Of a DNA stretch of 64,000 nucleotides, positions 18,311-27,018 are shown one piece after another. The translations under genes and the position numbers were made by a program. How positions within the stretch are numbered: position 1 is the first letter of the stretch; each line of letters starts with the position of its first letter. Below the pieces are notes generated by a model. It saw only the letters and a program-made list of their open reading frames with translations, had not been told where the DNA came from and ran no database searches. Source of the DNA: CAIXSC01 sp046349855 (GTDB taxonomy: Bacteria; Planctomycetota; Planctomycetia; Pirellulales; Pirellulaceae); the NCBI GenBank assembly GCA_046349855.1, contig JAXMBM010000033.1, positions 1-64,000 of the forward strand, given 5' to 3'.

Positions 18311-19708
18311 TCACTCGTCCGCCGGCTCGTCGCCAGGGGCTCGTGCCGGGACCGCATCCCGCAGCAACTCGTTCAAGCGTGCCTGGAGTGCGGTCACGCG
18401 CTGTGGCTCCTGCTCCGCCAGGTTCTGTGTCTCACCGGGATCGGTCGCGAGGTTGTAGAGCTCAAGGGTCGGGGAAGGAGTTGCCGCCTTCTTGCGGGCA
18501 CGGCCCGTAGCCGCGCCGGCGGCGGGAGGCGTCGAGAAGCTCAACAGTTTCCAATCCCCCACGCGCACTGCAGCGCGTGTTGGTGTCTGGACACTGAGAA
18601 TGGCGTCGTGCGGCGACGGCGCCTGCTGAGTGAGGAGCGGCCAGATGTCGCGACCGTCGAGCGGCTGTTTCTGTTCGAGGCTGCCGCCGGCCAGATTGAC
18701 GAGAGTTGGATACCAGTCGACCACGTGAAGCGGTTCTCGAATACGTTGACCGGCGGGAATCTGGCCGGGCCAGCAGGCGAAGGCGCAGCCGCGCGTTCCC
18801 CCCTCGTACAGCGAGCCTTTGAAGCCTCGGAGTGAACCGTTCGAACCGGGACGCGGACCACCATTGTCCGCCGAAAACACCACCAGGGTCTGGTCGCGCC
18901 GGCCCGTTCTCTCCAAAGAGGCCACGATCTGTCCGATCCCTTCATCTACCGCGGCCAACATACCCGCCAGGGTGCGCCGCCCACCGGTGAGAGAACCGTA
19001 GGGCTCCAGATAACGTGGTGGAACCTGCAGCGGTGCGTGCACGGCATTGTAGGGGACATACAAGAACAACGGCTTGTCTGGCGGTTGGGCCCCGATCAGC
19101 CGACACGCTTCGCGGGTGATCAAGTGCGTGGAATAACCCTCCTCTGACCGCTCCTGGTCGTCATGGTGCCAGTCATGCCAGGCACCGCGCAGGTGAGTGA
19201 AGTGGTCGATGGCACCAAAGAACATGCCGTGTTGGTGCTGGAATCCGCGTGACCGCGGTCGATAGGCCGGATCGAACTCACCCAAGTGCCATTTGCCAAC
19301 AATCGCCGTGGTGTATCCGGCCTCCTGCAAGGCATTGGCCAACGTTCGTTCCTGGAGAGGCAGTCCCCACTTGGCCCGCGGTCGGACGACCGTATAAACA
19401 CCGGTGCGCGTGGCATAGCGACCGGTCAGCAGCGCGGCGCGAGTGGGCGAGCACACCGGCTGCACGTAGTGAGCTTCCAGGACCGCGCCACTGGCGGCCA
19501 GCCGATCGATGTGCGGCGTCTGGATCTCGCGTCCCCCATTGAACCCGCAGTCGGCGTACGCCAGATCGTCAATCAGAAGAAAGACGATGTTGGGCTTGGC
19601 AGGCGGCGCTGCGTCAGCCGCGCTGCCCCGCAGGGAAAACAGCAGGAGCGCCAGGAGCAGGTACGGGACGGACACGTGCAGCAGCAGCGGGAGGTACCGT
19701 TGTTTCAT
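18311..19708 (-). CDS. Type I sulfatase (arylsulfatase family)
   Basis: A 465-residue exported sulfatase. A signal peptide (MKQRYLPLLLHVSVPYLLLALLLF region) precedes the metal-binding NIVFLLIDDLAYADCGFNG (Asp47, Asp48). The formylglycine site is C86-S-P-T-R90 in VCSPTRAALLTGRY, the canonical CxPxR motif that needs a formylglycine-generating enzyme. Other hallmarks are TAIVGKWHLGEFDPAYRPRSRGF, VVFSADNGGPRPGSNGSLRGFKGS and the C-terminal LELYNLATDPGETQNLA. ATG 19708 is used because the 5' extension to 19900 crosses an intergenic inverted repeat and matches nothing. The gene converges with the GH32-like gene (29-base gap). Planctomycete sulfatases commonly attack sulfated algal polysaccharides; the actual substrate is not predictable here. 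Confidence 0.93.
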   Translation of the reverse strand: MKQRYLPLLLHVSVPYLLLALLLFSLRGSAADAAPPAKPNIVFLLIDDLAYADCGFNGGREIQTPHIDRLAASGAVLEAHYVQPVCSPTRAALLTGRYATRTGVYTVVRPRAKWGLPLQERTLANALQEAGYTTAIVGKWHLGEFDPAYRPRSRGFQHQHGMFFGAIDHFTHLRGAWHDWHHDDQERSEEGYSTHLITREACRLIGAQPPDKPLFLYVPYNAVHAPLQVPPRYLEPYGSLTGGRRTLAGMLAAVDEGIGQIVASLERTGRRDQTLVVFSADNGGPRPGSNGSLRGFKGSLYEGGTRGCAFACWPGQIPAGQRIREPLHVVDWYPTLVNLAGGSLEQKQPLDGRDIWPLLTQQAPSPHDAILSVQTPTRAAVRVGDWKLLSFSTPPAAGAATGRARKKAATPSPTLELYNLATDPGETQNLAEQEPQRVTALQARLNELLRDAVPARAPGDEPADE

Positions 19709-19832
19709 AGCGATGAGAGGTTGGCGTTGCCCTGAAGAAACTCGCAGGTCGTCCGCAGGTGACGTCGTCGTCCCCGCTGTTGGGAGTCCCCAACTTAGTT
19801 CAGGACAGCGATCAGCGGGGGCCACTTCAATA

Positions 19833-19898
19833 GTCGTGGATCGCTCCGGGATCCAACGTCCGGACGCAGAGGCGTTGGATCGCGGAGCGATCCACGAC
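19833..19898. repeat. 26-base inverted repeat, dispersed-element or terminator-like
   Basis: Arms at 19833-19858 and 19873-19898 are reverse complements with one mismatch and a 14-base loop; the core is GGATCGC-GGAGCGATCC-like. It lies in the 303-base gap (19709-20011) between a membrane-protein gene and the sulfatase gene, both on the minus strand. It could terminate the upstream transcript or be a mobile palindromic element. Nothing else was seen in the gap. Confidence 0.75.
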
Positions 19899-20011
19899 AA
19901 TGCCCCGCATGGCCATCATCCACGCTTAGGTGGCGTGCTGCCGAGCGATCCCTTACCTTTCCAGATCTCCAAGCTGCGAGGAAAAACCAGCGCCACGACG
20001 GGCACGGCCGT

Positions 20012-21022
20012 TCAGCTGTTCTGTTGCGGTGCGGAAGAAGAGTGGGAACGGCGCTGCCGGTAGAGGTAAAACCGGTATCCCCAGATGACCAGGAGGCCGC
20101 TCACGCAGCAGGCCAGCACCGCTCCCCATCCGATCAACATGCGGACGGATACTTCCCGTGCTCCCTGGAGCAGGAAGTACGCGGCCGCCAGTCCGATCCA
20201 CAGAAAGACCACCTCCCATCCCTGGTAGGCCGGTCGCGGACGCGGCACGAGTGGCGCCTCCGCACTCCGTCGCAGCAGACTATCCAGCTCGCGCGGACTC
20301 GCCTCGACATAGACCCGCCGCTGACACTGAAACTCCAGCCCCCGGTGTTCGATTCCCCGAATGGCGGCAAACGTTTCGGCCGAGTTGGCAACGAGTCGCG
20401 CCGGCGAGGTTTCCGCCGACAAACGTCGCTGGTGGATTACGTACACTTCATTCAGGCCACGCCCCGGGTAGAACTCGCTGCAGTATTCCGGCGGTGCCTG
20501 CAACATACGGCGATTCCCGGACGTCGCGAGCATGCGGCCGTCGGCGAGCTGGCTCAGACAGGTATACGACACCTGCAACTTCTCACGATCCCCGGTCGTC
20601 ACTCGCACGTACACAATGGGCGCGATGGTCGCGCCATCCGGGCTCCGATACGCCAGCGACCAGCCTTCCACATTCCCCAGTGACGGCAGCACGTAGGCAA
20701 AGCAGAATTCGAGTCCGCCGGCAGCGGCTTGTTCGACCGCCGGCTGCAATTCCCGCCACACCCGCTCAGGAATCTCCTGTCGGTCGATCTGTCGCGAAAA
20801 CGGGGCAGCGGCAAAAGCGAATGTCACCGGCAGCCGCAGGCGGAGAATCCGACTCACGAAGACCATCAGCACGAACTCGACGACGCCCGTCGACAGCCGC
20901 CAGAACTCACCGATGGTCAGGTAGCGGGGATCGGTGCGGTAATAGACCATCTCCCCCCAGGCCTCCGCCGAGGGGCGTTCGGGAAGCGAGTAGCGAGGAG
21001 GTTCGTACGGGTTGATGCTCAC
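20012..21022 (-). CDS. Membrane protein of unknown function with NPYEPP N-terminus
   Basis: A 336-residue protein beginning at GTG 21022. The first residues, MSINPYEPPRYSLPE, show the NPY-x-PP pattern common at the start of small planctomycete membrane proteins. Residues 25-230 look soluble, with mixed strands and helices. Two adjacent transmembrane segments follow at about 265-285 (VVFLWIGLAAAYFLLQGA) and 292-312 (LIGWGAVLACCVSGLLVIWGY), leaving a short basic, serine-rich tail. No enzyme motif is seen. It starts 34 bases after the DUF1552 gene and may be the last gene of that run, although functional linkage is not evident. Confidence 0.8.
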   Translation of the reverse strand: MSINPYEPPRYSLPERPSAEAWGEMVYYRTDPRYLTIGEFWRLSTGVVEFVLMVFVSRILRLRLPVTFAFAAAPFSRQIDRQEIPERVWRELQPAVEQAAAGGLEFCFAYVLPSLGNVEGWSLAYRSPDGATIAPIVYVRVTTGDREKLQVSYTCLSQLADGRMLATSGNRRMLQAPPEYCSEFYPGRGLNEVYVIHQRRLSAETSPARLVANSAETFAAIRGIEHRGLEFQCQRRVYVEASPRELDSLLRRSAEAPLVPRPRPAYQGWEVVFLWIGLAAAYFLLQGAREVSVRMLIGWGAVLACCVSGLLVIWGYRFYLYRQRRSHSSSAPQQNS

Positions 21023-21056
21023 GACGTTTCCGCTCCCACCGACCTCTACCGGACAC

Positions 21057-22337
21057 TTACCCCAGTTCGCTCAGGACTCCCGTGCTGCAGCCAAACCGTT
21101 CGGCGGAAACACCGAATTGCCGCAGCATGCGCAGATAGACATTCGAGAGCGGATAGTTCGAACGGCTGTCAAAGGCCAGATGTCCGCGGTGACGGAACCC
21201 ACCGCCGGCCAGGATGACCGGCAGATTGTCGCCCGCGTGCGCTGAAGCGTCTCCCAGATTGCTGGCCATCAGCACCTGCGTGCGAGCGAGCAACGTTTCG
21301 CCCGCTTCGGTCGTCGACTGCAGTTTGTCGAGAAACCCCGCCAGATTGCGGTATTCCTTCTCTTCGTACCGCGCGAACTGTTCGATCTTGGCCGGGTCTT
21401 TGCCGTGGTGCGAAGCGTCGTGATGACCGATCGTCAGATCGGGCACGTTCTGCTGCCCCTGCTCCCCCAGGCCAAGCACCACGACGCGCGTCGAGTCGGT
21501 CTGCAGCGCGAGATGAATGAGACCGTACCACTGTTGCTGCGCTGCGACCCAGTGTTCCGCCTGATCCAGCTTACCTGGATCACCCGGCACCTGGGGTTTG
21601 GGCCGCGTCGCCCAGGCTTCTTCCTGCAGCAACATCTGCTCCGCCTCGCGCACCGAACTGGCCAGCACATCCAAACGCTGCCGATCCGCAGCTCCCAGAC
21701 GCTCGGTCAACGAACGGAGCTGATCGCGCATGCCATCCAGAATGCTCCGACCGTGCGCCAGTCGCTTCACCTCCCGCTGGATCTCGTCGGGTGTACCATC
21801 GATGAACAACCGCCGAAACAGTTGGCTGCGACTGCGTTCCCACGGCACAGGGACGCCCTTACGATTCCACGACAGCGAAGCACAGTTGGCCGTATTGAGC
21901 GTCAAACTGGCGACCCGGGTCTGCCCGATCACCGTCTCCGCCATCACCTGATCCAGCGACACCGTGTTGTGAATATCGTCGGCCCGTGCGATCCCTTCCG
22001 GAGCGACTCCGGTGAAGATGGCCGACTCGGTGTGGTGCGAATTCGGGTAGCCGAGATGGGAAACGCCGGACAGCAAGGTCAACTGCTGACGATGCGCCGC
22101 CAGCGGCACGAGGTATCGTGGAGCCACATAATCCGTACCGGCTTGTTCCGGCACGAGGTACGGATGATAGGTGCCCAGCGGGCGATGGATGAGCACGGCA
22201 CGCCGCGGCGCAGGAGACTCGTCTGCGCCCGCCGCTCGCCACGAGAACCGTGACGACGGCAGCATGGCATCCAGCAACGGCAGGCTCAGAGCTGCGGCAC
22301 CGGCACGAAGAAACGTGCGACGAGGAATGGGGCGCAT
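21057..22337 (-). CDS. DUF1552 family exported protein
   Basis: A 426-residue DUF1552 protein. ATG 22337 gives MRPIPRRTFLRAGAAALSLPLLDAML, a textbook twin-arginine signal; an upstream start at 22367 adds only ten unconserved residues. The family segments follow in order: AVLIHRPLGTYHPYLVP, TLLSGVSHLGYPNSHHTESAIFTG, RLDVLASSVREAEQMLLQEE, GHHDASHHGKDPAKIEQFARYEEKEYRNLAGFLDKL and MASNLGDASAHAGDNLPVILAGGG. The length is normal. It follows a DUF1592 gene by 38 bases, repeating the arrangement at 1-3630 and 4627-8465, so the window has three such pairs, which are divergent paralogues rather than a recent duplication. Confidence 0.92.
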   Translation of the reverse strand: MRPIPRRTFLRAGAAALSLPLLDAMLPSSRFSWRAAGADESPAPRRAVLIHRPLGTYHPYLVPEQAGTDYVAPRYLVPLAAHRQQLTLLSGVSHLGYPNSHHTESAIFTGVAPEGIARADDIHNTVSLDQVMAETVIGQTRVASLTLNTANCASLSWNRKGVPVPWERSRSQLFRRLFIDGTPDEIQREVKRLAHGRSILDGMRDQLRSLTERLGAADRQRLDVLASSVREAEQMLLQEEAWATRPKPQVPGDPGKLDQAEHWVAAQQQWYGLIHLALQTDSTRVVVLGLGEQGQQNVPDLTIGHHDASHHGKDPAKIEQFARYEEKEYRNLAGFLDKLQSTTEAGETLLARTQVLMASNLGDASAHAGDNLPVILAGGGFRHRGHLAFDSRSNYPLSNVYLRMLRQFGVSAERFGCSTGVLSELG

Positions 22338-22375
22338 ATCGTCGATCCTGTGGCGGAGGAAACTCACCCACCGCG

Positions 22376-24910
22376 TTACTTGTGTTGAAAGACTCGGCTC
22401 TGAACAACGGCATGAATCAGACTGCGCAACCCATACTGGCGTTGGCCAGCCCGTGCCACCAGATCATCCACCACTTCTCGATCGGCGAACTGCAGGGGAC
22501 TGCCCGTCGCATAAACCAGTAGCTTCTCTGCGAGATTCCGCGTCAACTGGGCCTCGTCGCGTCCCACGAGCCGGCGATATTCGGCGAAATCACCGAACGA
22601 TTCCCCCGACGCCAGCCGCCCGCCCGCTTCTACCGGTCGCGCCTGCCAGACCTTGCGTCCCGGGTAGTTGGCCAGCTCGACGTACTGCTTCCCGTCGCCA
22701 CCTTCCTTGGATCGATAGAACGTGCGCCACCCTCCCAGAACATCGTAATTCTCCAGAGCGAACCCGGGAGGATCGATGTGGACGTGACAAGCGGCGCAGG
22801 CGGCCACCGCCTGGTGCCGCGCCAGCTGCTCGCGAATCGTGACGGCGCCGCGAATGTCCGGCTCGATGGCCGCCACGTTGGGCGGCGGCGGTGAAGGCGG
22901 CGTGCCGAGAAGCCGTTCCAGGACCCAGACGCCACGCTTGACAGGTGACGTGTAGGTCGCGTTGGTGGACAGTTTGAGCACGCTGGCGTGAGTGAGTACG
23001 CCACCTCGATGGACATCGACCGGCAAGTTCACTCGGCGAAAGTCCATCCCCGTCACTCCCTCGATGCCGTAGTGTTTCGCCAGCCGCTCATTCAGCATCG
23101 TCCAGTCCGAATGGAAGAAACTCGACACCGGCAGGTCACGGTCGAGGACTTCCGTGAAGAAACGACGCGTCTCCTCGGGCATCGACCAGGCGAGCAGTTC
23201 GTCGTACTCGACGTACATCGCATCCGGCTTCATGTCATGGATGCGCCGCAGGTCCAACCACTGCCCCGTGAAACTCTCGATGAACCGGCGGCTGCGTGGG
23301 TCTCGCAGCAGACGTTCGGTCTGCGCCTCGAGGACGGCGGGGCGGCGCAGTTCACCGCGTGCCGCCACCTGAAACAACTCATCGTCAGGCAGCGAATCCC
23401 AGAGAAAGTACGACAGGCGAGCGGCCAGGGCAAAATCGTCGAGCGGTCCCGGCGATTCGACGAGGAACAGAAAGTGAGGCGAACAGAGGATGCTCTTGTA
23501 AACCTGGGTTAAGGCGTCCTCGAGCGGCTCACCGGCCGCCAGCATCTCGCGCACCTCGCCCACGTAGCGTGCGGCCAGTTCCGGCGACACGGGCCGACGG
23601 AACGCTCGTGGCAGGAAATCCCGGACCCGCTGTTCGGCGACCAGCTGCGGGTCGGTCGACACGAGACGCAATCGGTGCTGAGGCTTCGTGAACTCGTTCG
23701 GATGCCACTGTTGCCACTTGTCCGCAATCGTCTGTCCGGCAAGCGCCTGCTCGTAGAATCGGTGTGGGACCCGCGGGAGCCCGCCAAACATTCGGCGGTA
23801 GCCAACGCCCGCCTCCAGCGGCCCTACGAGTTCCACCCAATCGATAGCCAGCCCTGGTCCCGCATAATCGGGCGGTACGGGTTGGTCCCCCCACTGCTTT
23901 TTCAACTCGCCGAAGAACGTCAGGCCCAGCCCTTCCAGATACACCTGCTCGCCACGCGGCAAGGGCGTGGTGAATTCGATGACTCGCGGTTGATCGGCGG
24001 GGGCGTCCTGAATGTCGAGCAGATGTTCGAGTCGTTCGTGGGCAAAGCGGTCACAACTGATCCGCCCGAGCAACACGGGAATCGACCGGCCTCCATGGCG
24101 CACGGCTCGCACCGACGCGCGAACGCGATACGTGCCCGCCACCGGCGCTGCCGGTGCCAACATGCTGCCATGCTTGTACAGCGTCGCGCAGAGAATCATC
24201 GTGTCGCCGTCGAACTGCACGAACGGCTCGGTGCCGGCGCGATTCGGCTTCGGGCGTGTGTCGAGAAACTCCCGTCCGGTCCACCGTACGGTCTGGGGTT
24301 CCAGCAGTACCAGTTCCGGAGGCAAGACGGCAGCCAACGCCCGATCCGCAGCCTGCTGATAGCGCACGAGATGGGTTGCCGAGGTCTCCAGGCCGCTGCT
24401 AACTTTGTCGAAACCGGCGACCACGTTGTCCTCGGGCAGTAATGACCGCAGATCGACCATCACCCCCAGCAGGTCCCGGATCGTGTGTTCGTATTCGGAG
24501 CGGTTGAGACGCCGCACCAGCACGCGTCCCTCGCGCTGCTGCCGCGTCAGAGACGCTTCGTGAAGCCGCGAACGCAGACCGTCCAGCCACTCCTGCCGCT
24601 CGAGGTCGCGAGGTTGGTCGGCGGAAGGCGGCGGCATCTCGCGTCGCGCCACTCGGTCATATACGCGGACCCATTGCGCATGCAGACCAGCATCCGAGAG
24701 ATTCGCGTCCAGCCGAGTCAGATTCAGCCTGCCCGCCGGTTCATCCTCACCATGACAGGCGACGCAGTGCTGTTGCACGAACTTTGCTGGCTCGCTCGCG
24801 GGCAGCCCCGCCGCCGCGCACAACCACGCCAGCGCTCCCCCGCAGGCCCACCCTCCACGTGTTCCCCACCGACCGATCCCAGGCATTGGTTGATTTGTCC
24901 CCCAGTTCAC
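22376..24910 (-). CDS. DUF1587/1595/1592/1588/1585 planctomycete cytochrome-like protein
   Basis: An 844-residue protein from GTG 24910 (an AGGA lies upstream), or 836 residues if ATG 24886 is the true start. A signal peptide (ALAWLCAAAGLPAS) is followed by the haem motif CVACH at residues 49-53, DUF1587 (RRLNRSEYEHTIRDLLGVM), DUF1595, DUF1592 (AARLSYFLWDSLPDDELF), DUF1588 with CAACH in a HVHIDPPGFALE context, and a DUF1585 tail. It starts 10 bases after the Tat-type gene and precedes a DUF1552 gene by 38 bases. The pair plus the upstream gene probably form one transcript. The exact substrate is unknown. Confidence 0.92.
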   Translation of the reverse strand: MNWGTNQPMPGIGRWGTRGGWACGGALAWLCAAAGLPASEPAKFVQQHCVACHGEDEPAGRLNLTRLDANLSDAGLHAQWVRVYDRVARREMPPPSADQPRDLERQEWLDGLRSRLHEASLTRQQREGRVLVRRLNRSEYEHTIRDLLGVMVDLRSLLPEDNVVAGFDKVSSGLETSATHLVRYQQAADRALAAVLPPELVLLEPQTVRWTGREFLDTRPKPNRAGTEPFVQFDGDTMILCATLYKHGSMLAPAAPVAGTYRVRASVRAVRHGGRSIPVLLGRISCDRFAHERLEHLLDIQDAPADQPRVIEFTTPLPRGEQVYLEGLGLTFFGELKKQWGDQPVPPDYAGPGLAIDWVELVGPLEAGVGYRRMFGGLPRVPHRFYEQALAGQTIADKWQQWHPNEFTKPQHRLRLVSTDPQLVAEQRVRDFLPRAFRRPVSPELAARYVGEVREMLAAGEPLEDALTQVYKSILCSPHFLFLVESPGPLDDFALAARLSYFLWDSLPDDELFQVAARGELRRPAVLEAQTERLLRDPRSRRFIESFTGQWLDLRRIHDMKPDAMYVEYDELLAWSMPEETRRFFTEVLDRDLPVSSFFHSDWTMLNERLAKHYGIEGVTGMDFRRVNLPVDVHRGGVLTHASVLKLSTNATYTSPVKRGVWVLERLLGTPPSPPPPNVAAIEPDIRGAVTIREQLARHQAVAACAACHVHIDPPGFALENYDVLGGWRTFYRSKEGGDGKQYVELANYPGRKVWQARPVEAGGRLASGESFGDFAEYRRLVGRDEAQLTRNLAEKLLVYATGSPLQFADREVVDDLVARAGQRQYGLRSLIHAVVQSRVFQHK

Positions 24911-24920
24911 CGAAGGAGTC

Positions 24921-26768
24921 CTACCGAGCCGGCGCTTTCAGATCCGGCGGCAGGTCGGTGAGCGGTTCCAGTTCCAGGATTTCGTGATGAAACCACGGCT
25001 CGCCCGAAGAGCGACGGTACATCGTACACTTCGCCGGAAACTGAACCCCGCCCTGCTCCTTCCATTCGGCAAAGCGGTAGATATCGTTCCGCCAGTCGAT
25101 CCGGGCCAGTTGCCACGTCGCCGGGACGAAGTACAGATCCAAGGGCGGATTGACCGCTCCCCGCACCCGCAGCCCCACGAGCGGCTGTTGATCGTCGGTG
25201 ATTTCCGGGAGCCGCTCCAGCTGCGATTTCGGGTCGAGCAGAATGCGGAGCGTCCACGCCCAGACCGTCGTCTTCGCCGGCTCGGCGCCACGTTCCGTCT
25301 TGCCGATCCACCACGCCCCCGGGACCTCCATCACCGACTCGCGAGTCGTTCCCGGCGGAACCATCTTGGCGCCGGCATGGTAGCGCTCGCGGAAGCGGAA
25401 GCGGAGGAGCAGTTTGTCCCGTCCACCCCGCGCGGCGATGACCCGCTCGACCAATTCGGGAACCCCCAGCGGCTCGTCGCGCGGCACCGGAGGCGGCGCG
25501 TTCAACTGAACCTGGGACGTAGACGGATAATCGACGGGCTGATAGGCGATGGCCAACTGCGGCGTGGCCAATTGCCGTCCACCGGCAAAGCGGGACTCCA
25601 TGACGTGATGCAGAATGCCGCTCGTCAGCAGCGTTCGCTCGACGGGATACGACGGTGTTCCCGTATGAAACATGCGTTCCAGCGCCTTGAGCAGGTAGGC
25701 GAAGTGGGGAAAGCGTGGCTCCGTCCGCTCTTCGAATGCCGTCGCCAGCGGCGCGGACTGCCCTTCCACTTCGAGCCCGATCGCTGTGCCTCGAACGCAC
25801 CCCAGCATCAGGACCGCTCCGGTGAAGCCGTCAGCGTAATCGAAGAGGAACAGGCCCGCCTTCTCATCCTGCCGGGGATCCGGTTGCCCGGTCTTAGGAA
25901 CAATAGCCAGAGCGGCATCCAGGCAGGAGCGCGAGACGCGTCCCGCATCGACGGCGCGCCACAGTTCGTCCCCCTGCAGGAACTGCACAGCGGTCACTCC
26001 CCGCTCGCCTCCCCGCCGCCGCTCCACATGACACTGATAGAATTCGAGTGCGTGAAAACCGTACGCTTCGATGCCGCCGTAACCAATCCCGACCGCCGCC
26101 CGCAGCGGCGTTTCCCGAGGCAGATTCAGTTCCTGACTCCGTTGACCGACCACCAAGGATGATCCGGCCATCAAGGGGATTCTCAGTTCGCGCGCCCGGT
26201 CATACATCCACCGAGCATCGGGCCAGAGCGGACCGAGATGCTTGTCGTTGAACACGGGAACCGATCGACCATGCTTCTGCAGCGTGTCGGCAATCTCTGC
26301 GAAAAAACGCCGCCGCGGATACAGGTGCTGGCCTCGGTCGTTCGACGGATACGTCCCATGCTCGCCGATGCTGAGCACGCCATCCACGGCGAGTTGATCG
26401 CCGCCCAGCGTGAGTGTTTTTTCGATCGAATCGAAAATCGGTACGCCATGCCGAGCACAGACTTCGCGGCTGATGTCGCTGGCTGGAAACTGATCGACGT
26501 ACAGGGCCGCCAGTCGCAGAGCGGGCCCCGTTCCACCATCCTGCTGCCAGCCTTCCAGGATTTTTCCCAGGATCACGTCGGCGTGCGAATTGCGGTGGTA
26601 CACCGTCACCACACCGGCGACCGCTTTGGGTCGTACGGCACCGGCCGGTGTCGCGGCGGGATTCCCAGCGTTCCCCTGCTCGTCTCCGCGGAGTGGCGGC
26701 GTCAGCCAGCCCCCCACACAGGCACTGGTCGCCAGCCGCAAACAGTCTCGTCGTGAAAGGTCCCACAT
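24921..26768 (-). CDS. Tat-exported protein of unknown function (planctomycete)
   Basis: A 615-residue protein starting at ATG 26768 (MWDLSRRDCLRLATSACVGGWL), a twin-arginine-type signal. After a low-complexity Gly/Ala/Pro stretch, the domain begins VAGVVTVYHRNSHADVILGKILEGW, followed by ALYVDQFPASDISREVCARHGVPIFDSIEKTLTLGG, a pattern reminiscent of Rossmann-like sugar-dehydrogenase-type exported proteins but without a GxGxxG site. The C-terminal third (about residues 440-615) looks like a separate beta-rich domain (MYRRSSGEPWFHHEILELEPL). It is upstream of and 10 bases from a DUF1592 gene, so a role in the same exported redox or carbohydrate process is plausible. I do not recognise a characterised homologue. 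Confidence 0.75.
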   Translation of the reverse strand: MWDLSRRDCLRLATSACVGGWLTPPLRGDEQGNAGNPAATPAGAVRPKAVAGVVTVYHRNSHADVILGKILEGWQQDGGTGPALRLAALYVDQFPASDISREVCARHGVPIFDSIEKTLTLGGDQLAVDGVLSIGEHGTYPSNDRGQHLYPRRRFFAEIADTLQKHGRSVPVFNDKHLGPLWPDARWMYDRARELRIPLMAGSSLVVGQRSQELNLPRETPLRAAVGIGYGGIEAYGFHALEFYQCHVERRRGGERGVTAVQFLQGDELWRAVDAGRVSRSCLDAALAIVPKTGQPDPRQDEKAGLFLFDYADGFTGAVLMLGCVRGTAIGLEVEGQSAPLATAFEERTEPRFPHFAYLLKALERMFHTGTPSYPVERTLLTSGILHHVMESRFAGGRQLATPQLAIAYQPVDYPSTSQVQLNAPPPVPRDEPLGVPELVERVIAARGGRDKLLLRFRFRERYHAGAKMVPPGTTRESVMEVPGAWWIGKTERGAEPAKTTVWAWTLRILLDPKSQLERLPEITDDQQPLVGLRVRGAVNPPLDLYFVPATWQLARIDWRNDIYRFAEWKEQGGVQFPAKCTMYRRSSGEPWFHHEILELEPLTDLPPDLKAPAR

Positions 26769-27018
26769 AGACAACTACTCCGGAGGCGCTCCCGTGGCAC
26801 TCGGTCCGCCGCAGTCTATCCATCGGACATTACTGATACAATGGTCGCGATGCGGGCCCGCAGTCCGCGCTCGCGTGGAATTCCCCTGGCTGTCGTTTCT
26901 GTTGGCAGGAGATGCCGAGATGCTCTGGTCCGCCGTTGCCGAGCCCCAAGACTCCCCACGATCATTCCGGCTCGATTGTGTTGCCCGAGCGAGTCGCCTG
27001 CAGCGAGTTGGTTGGTTG

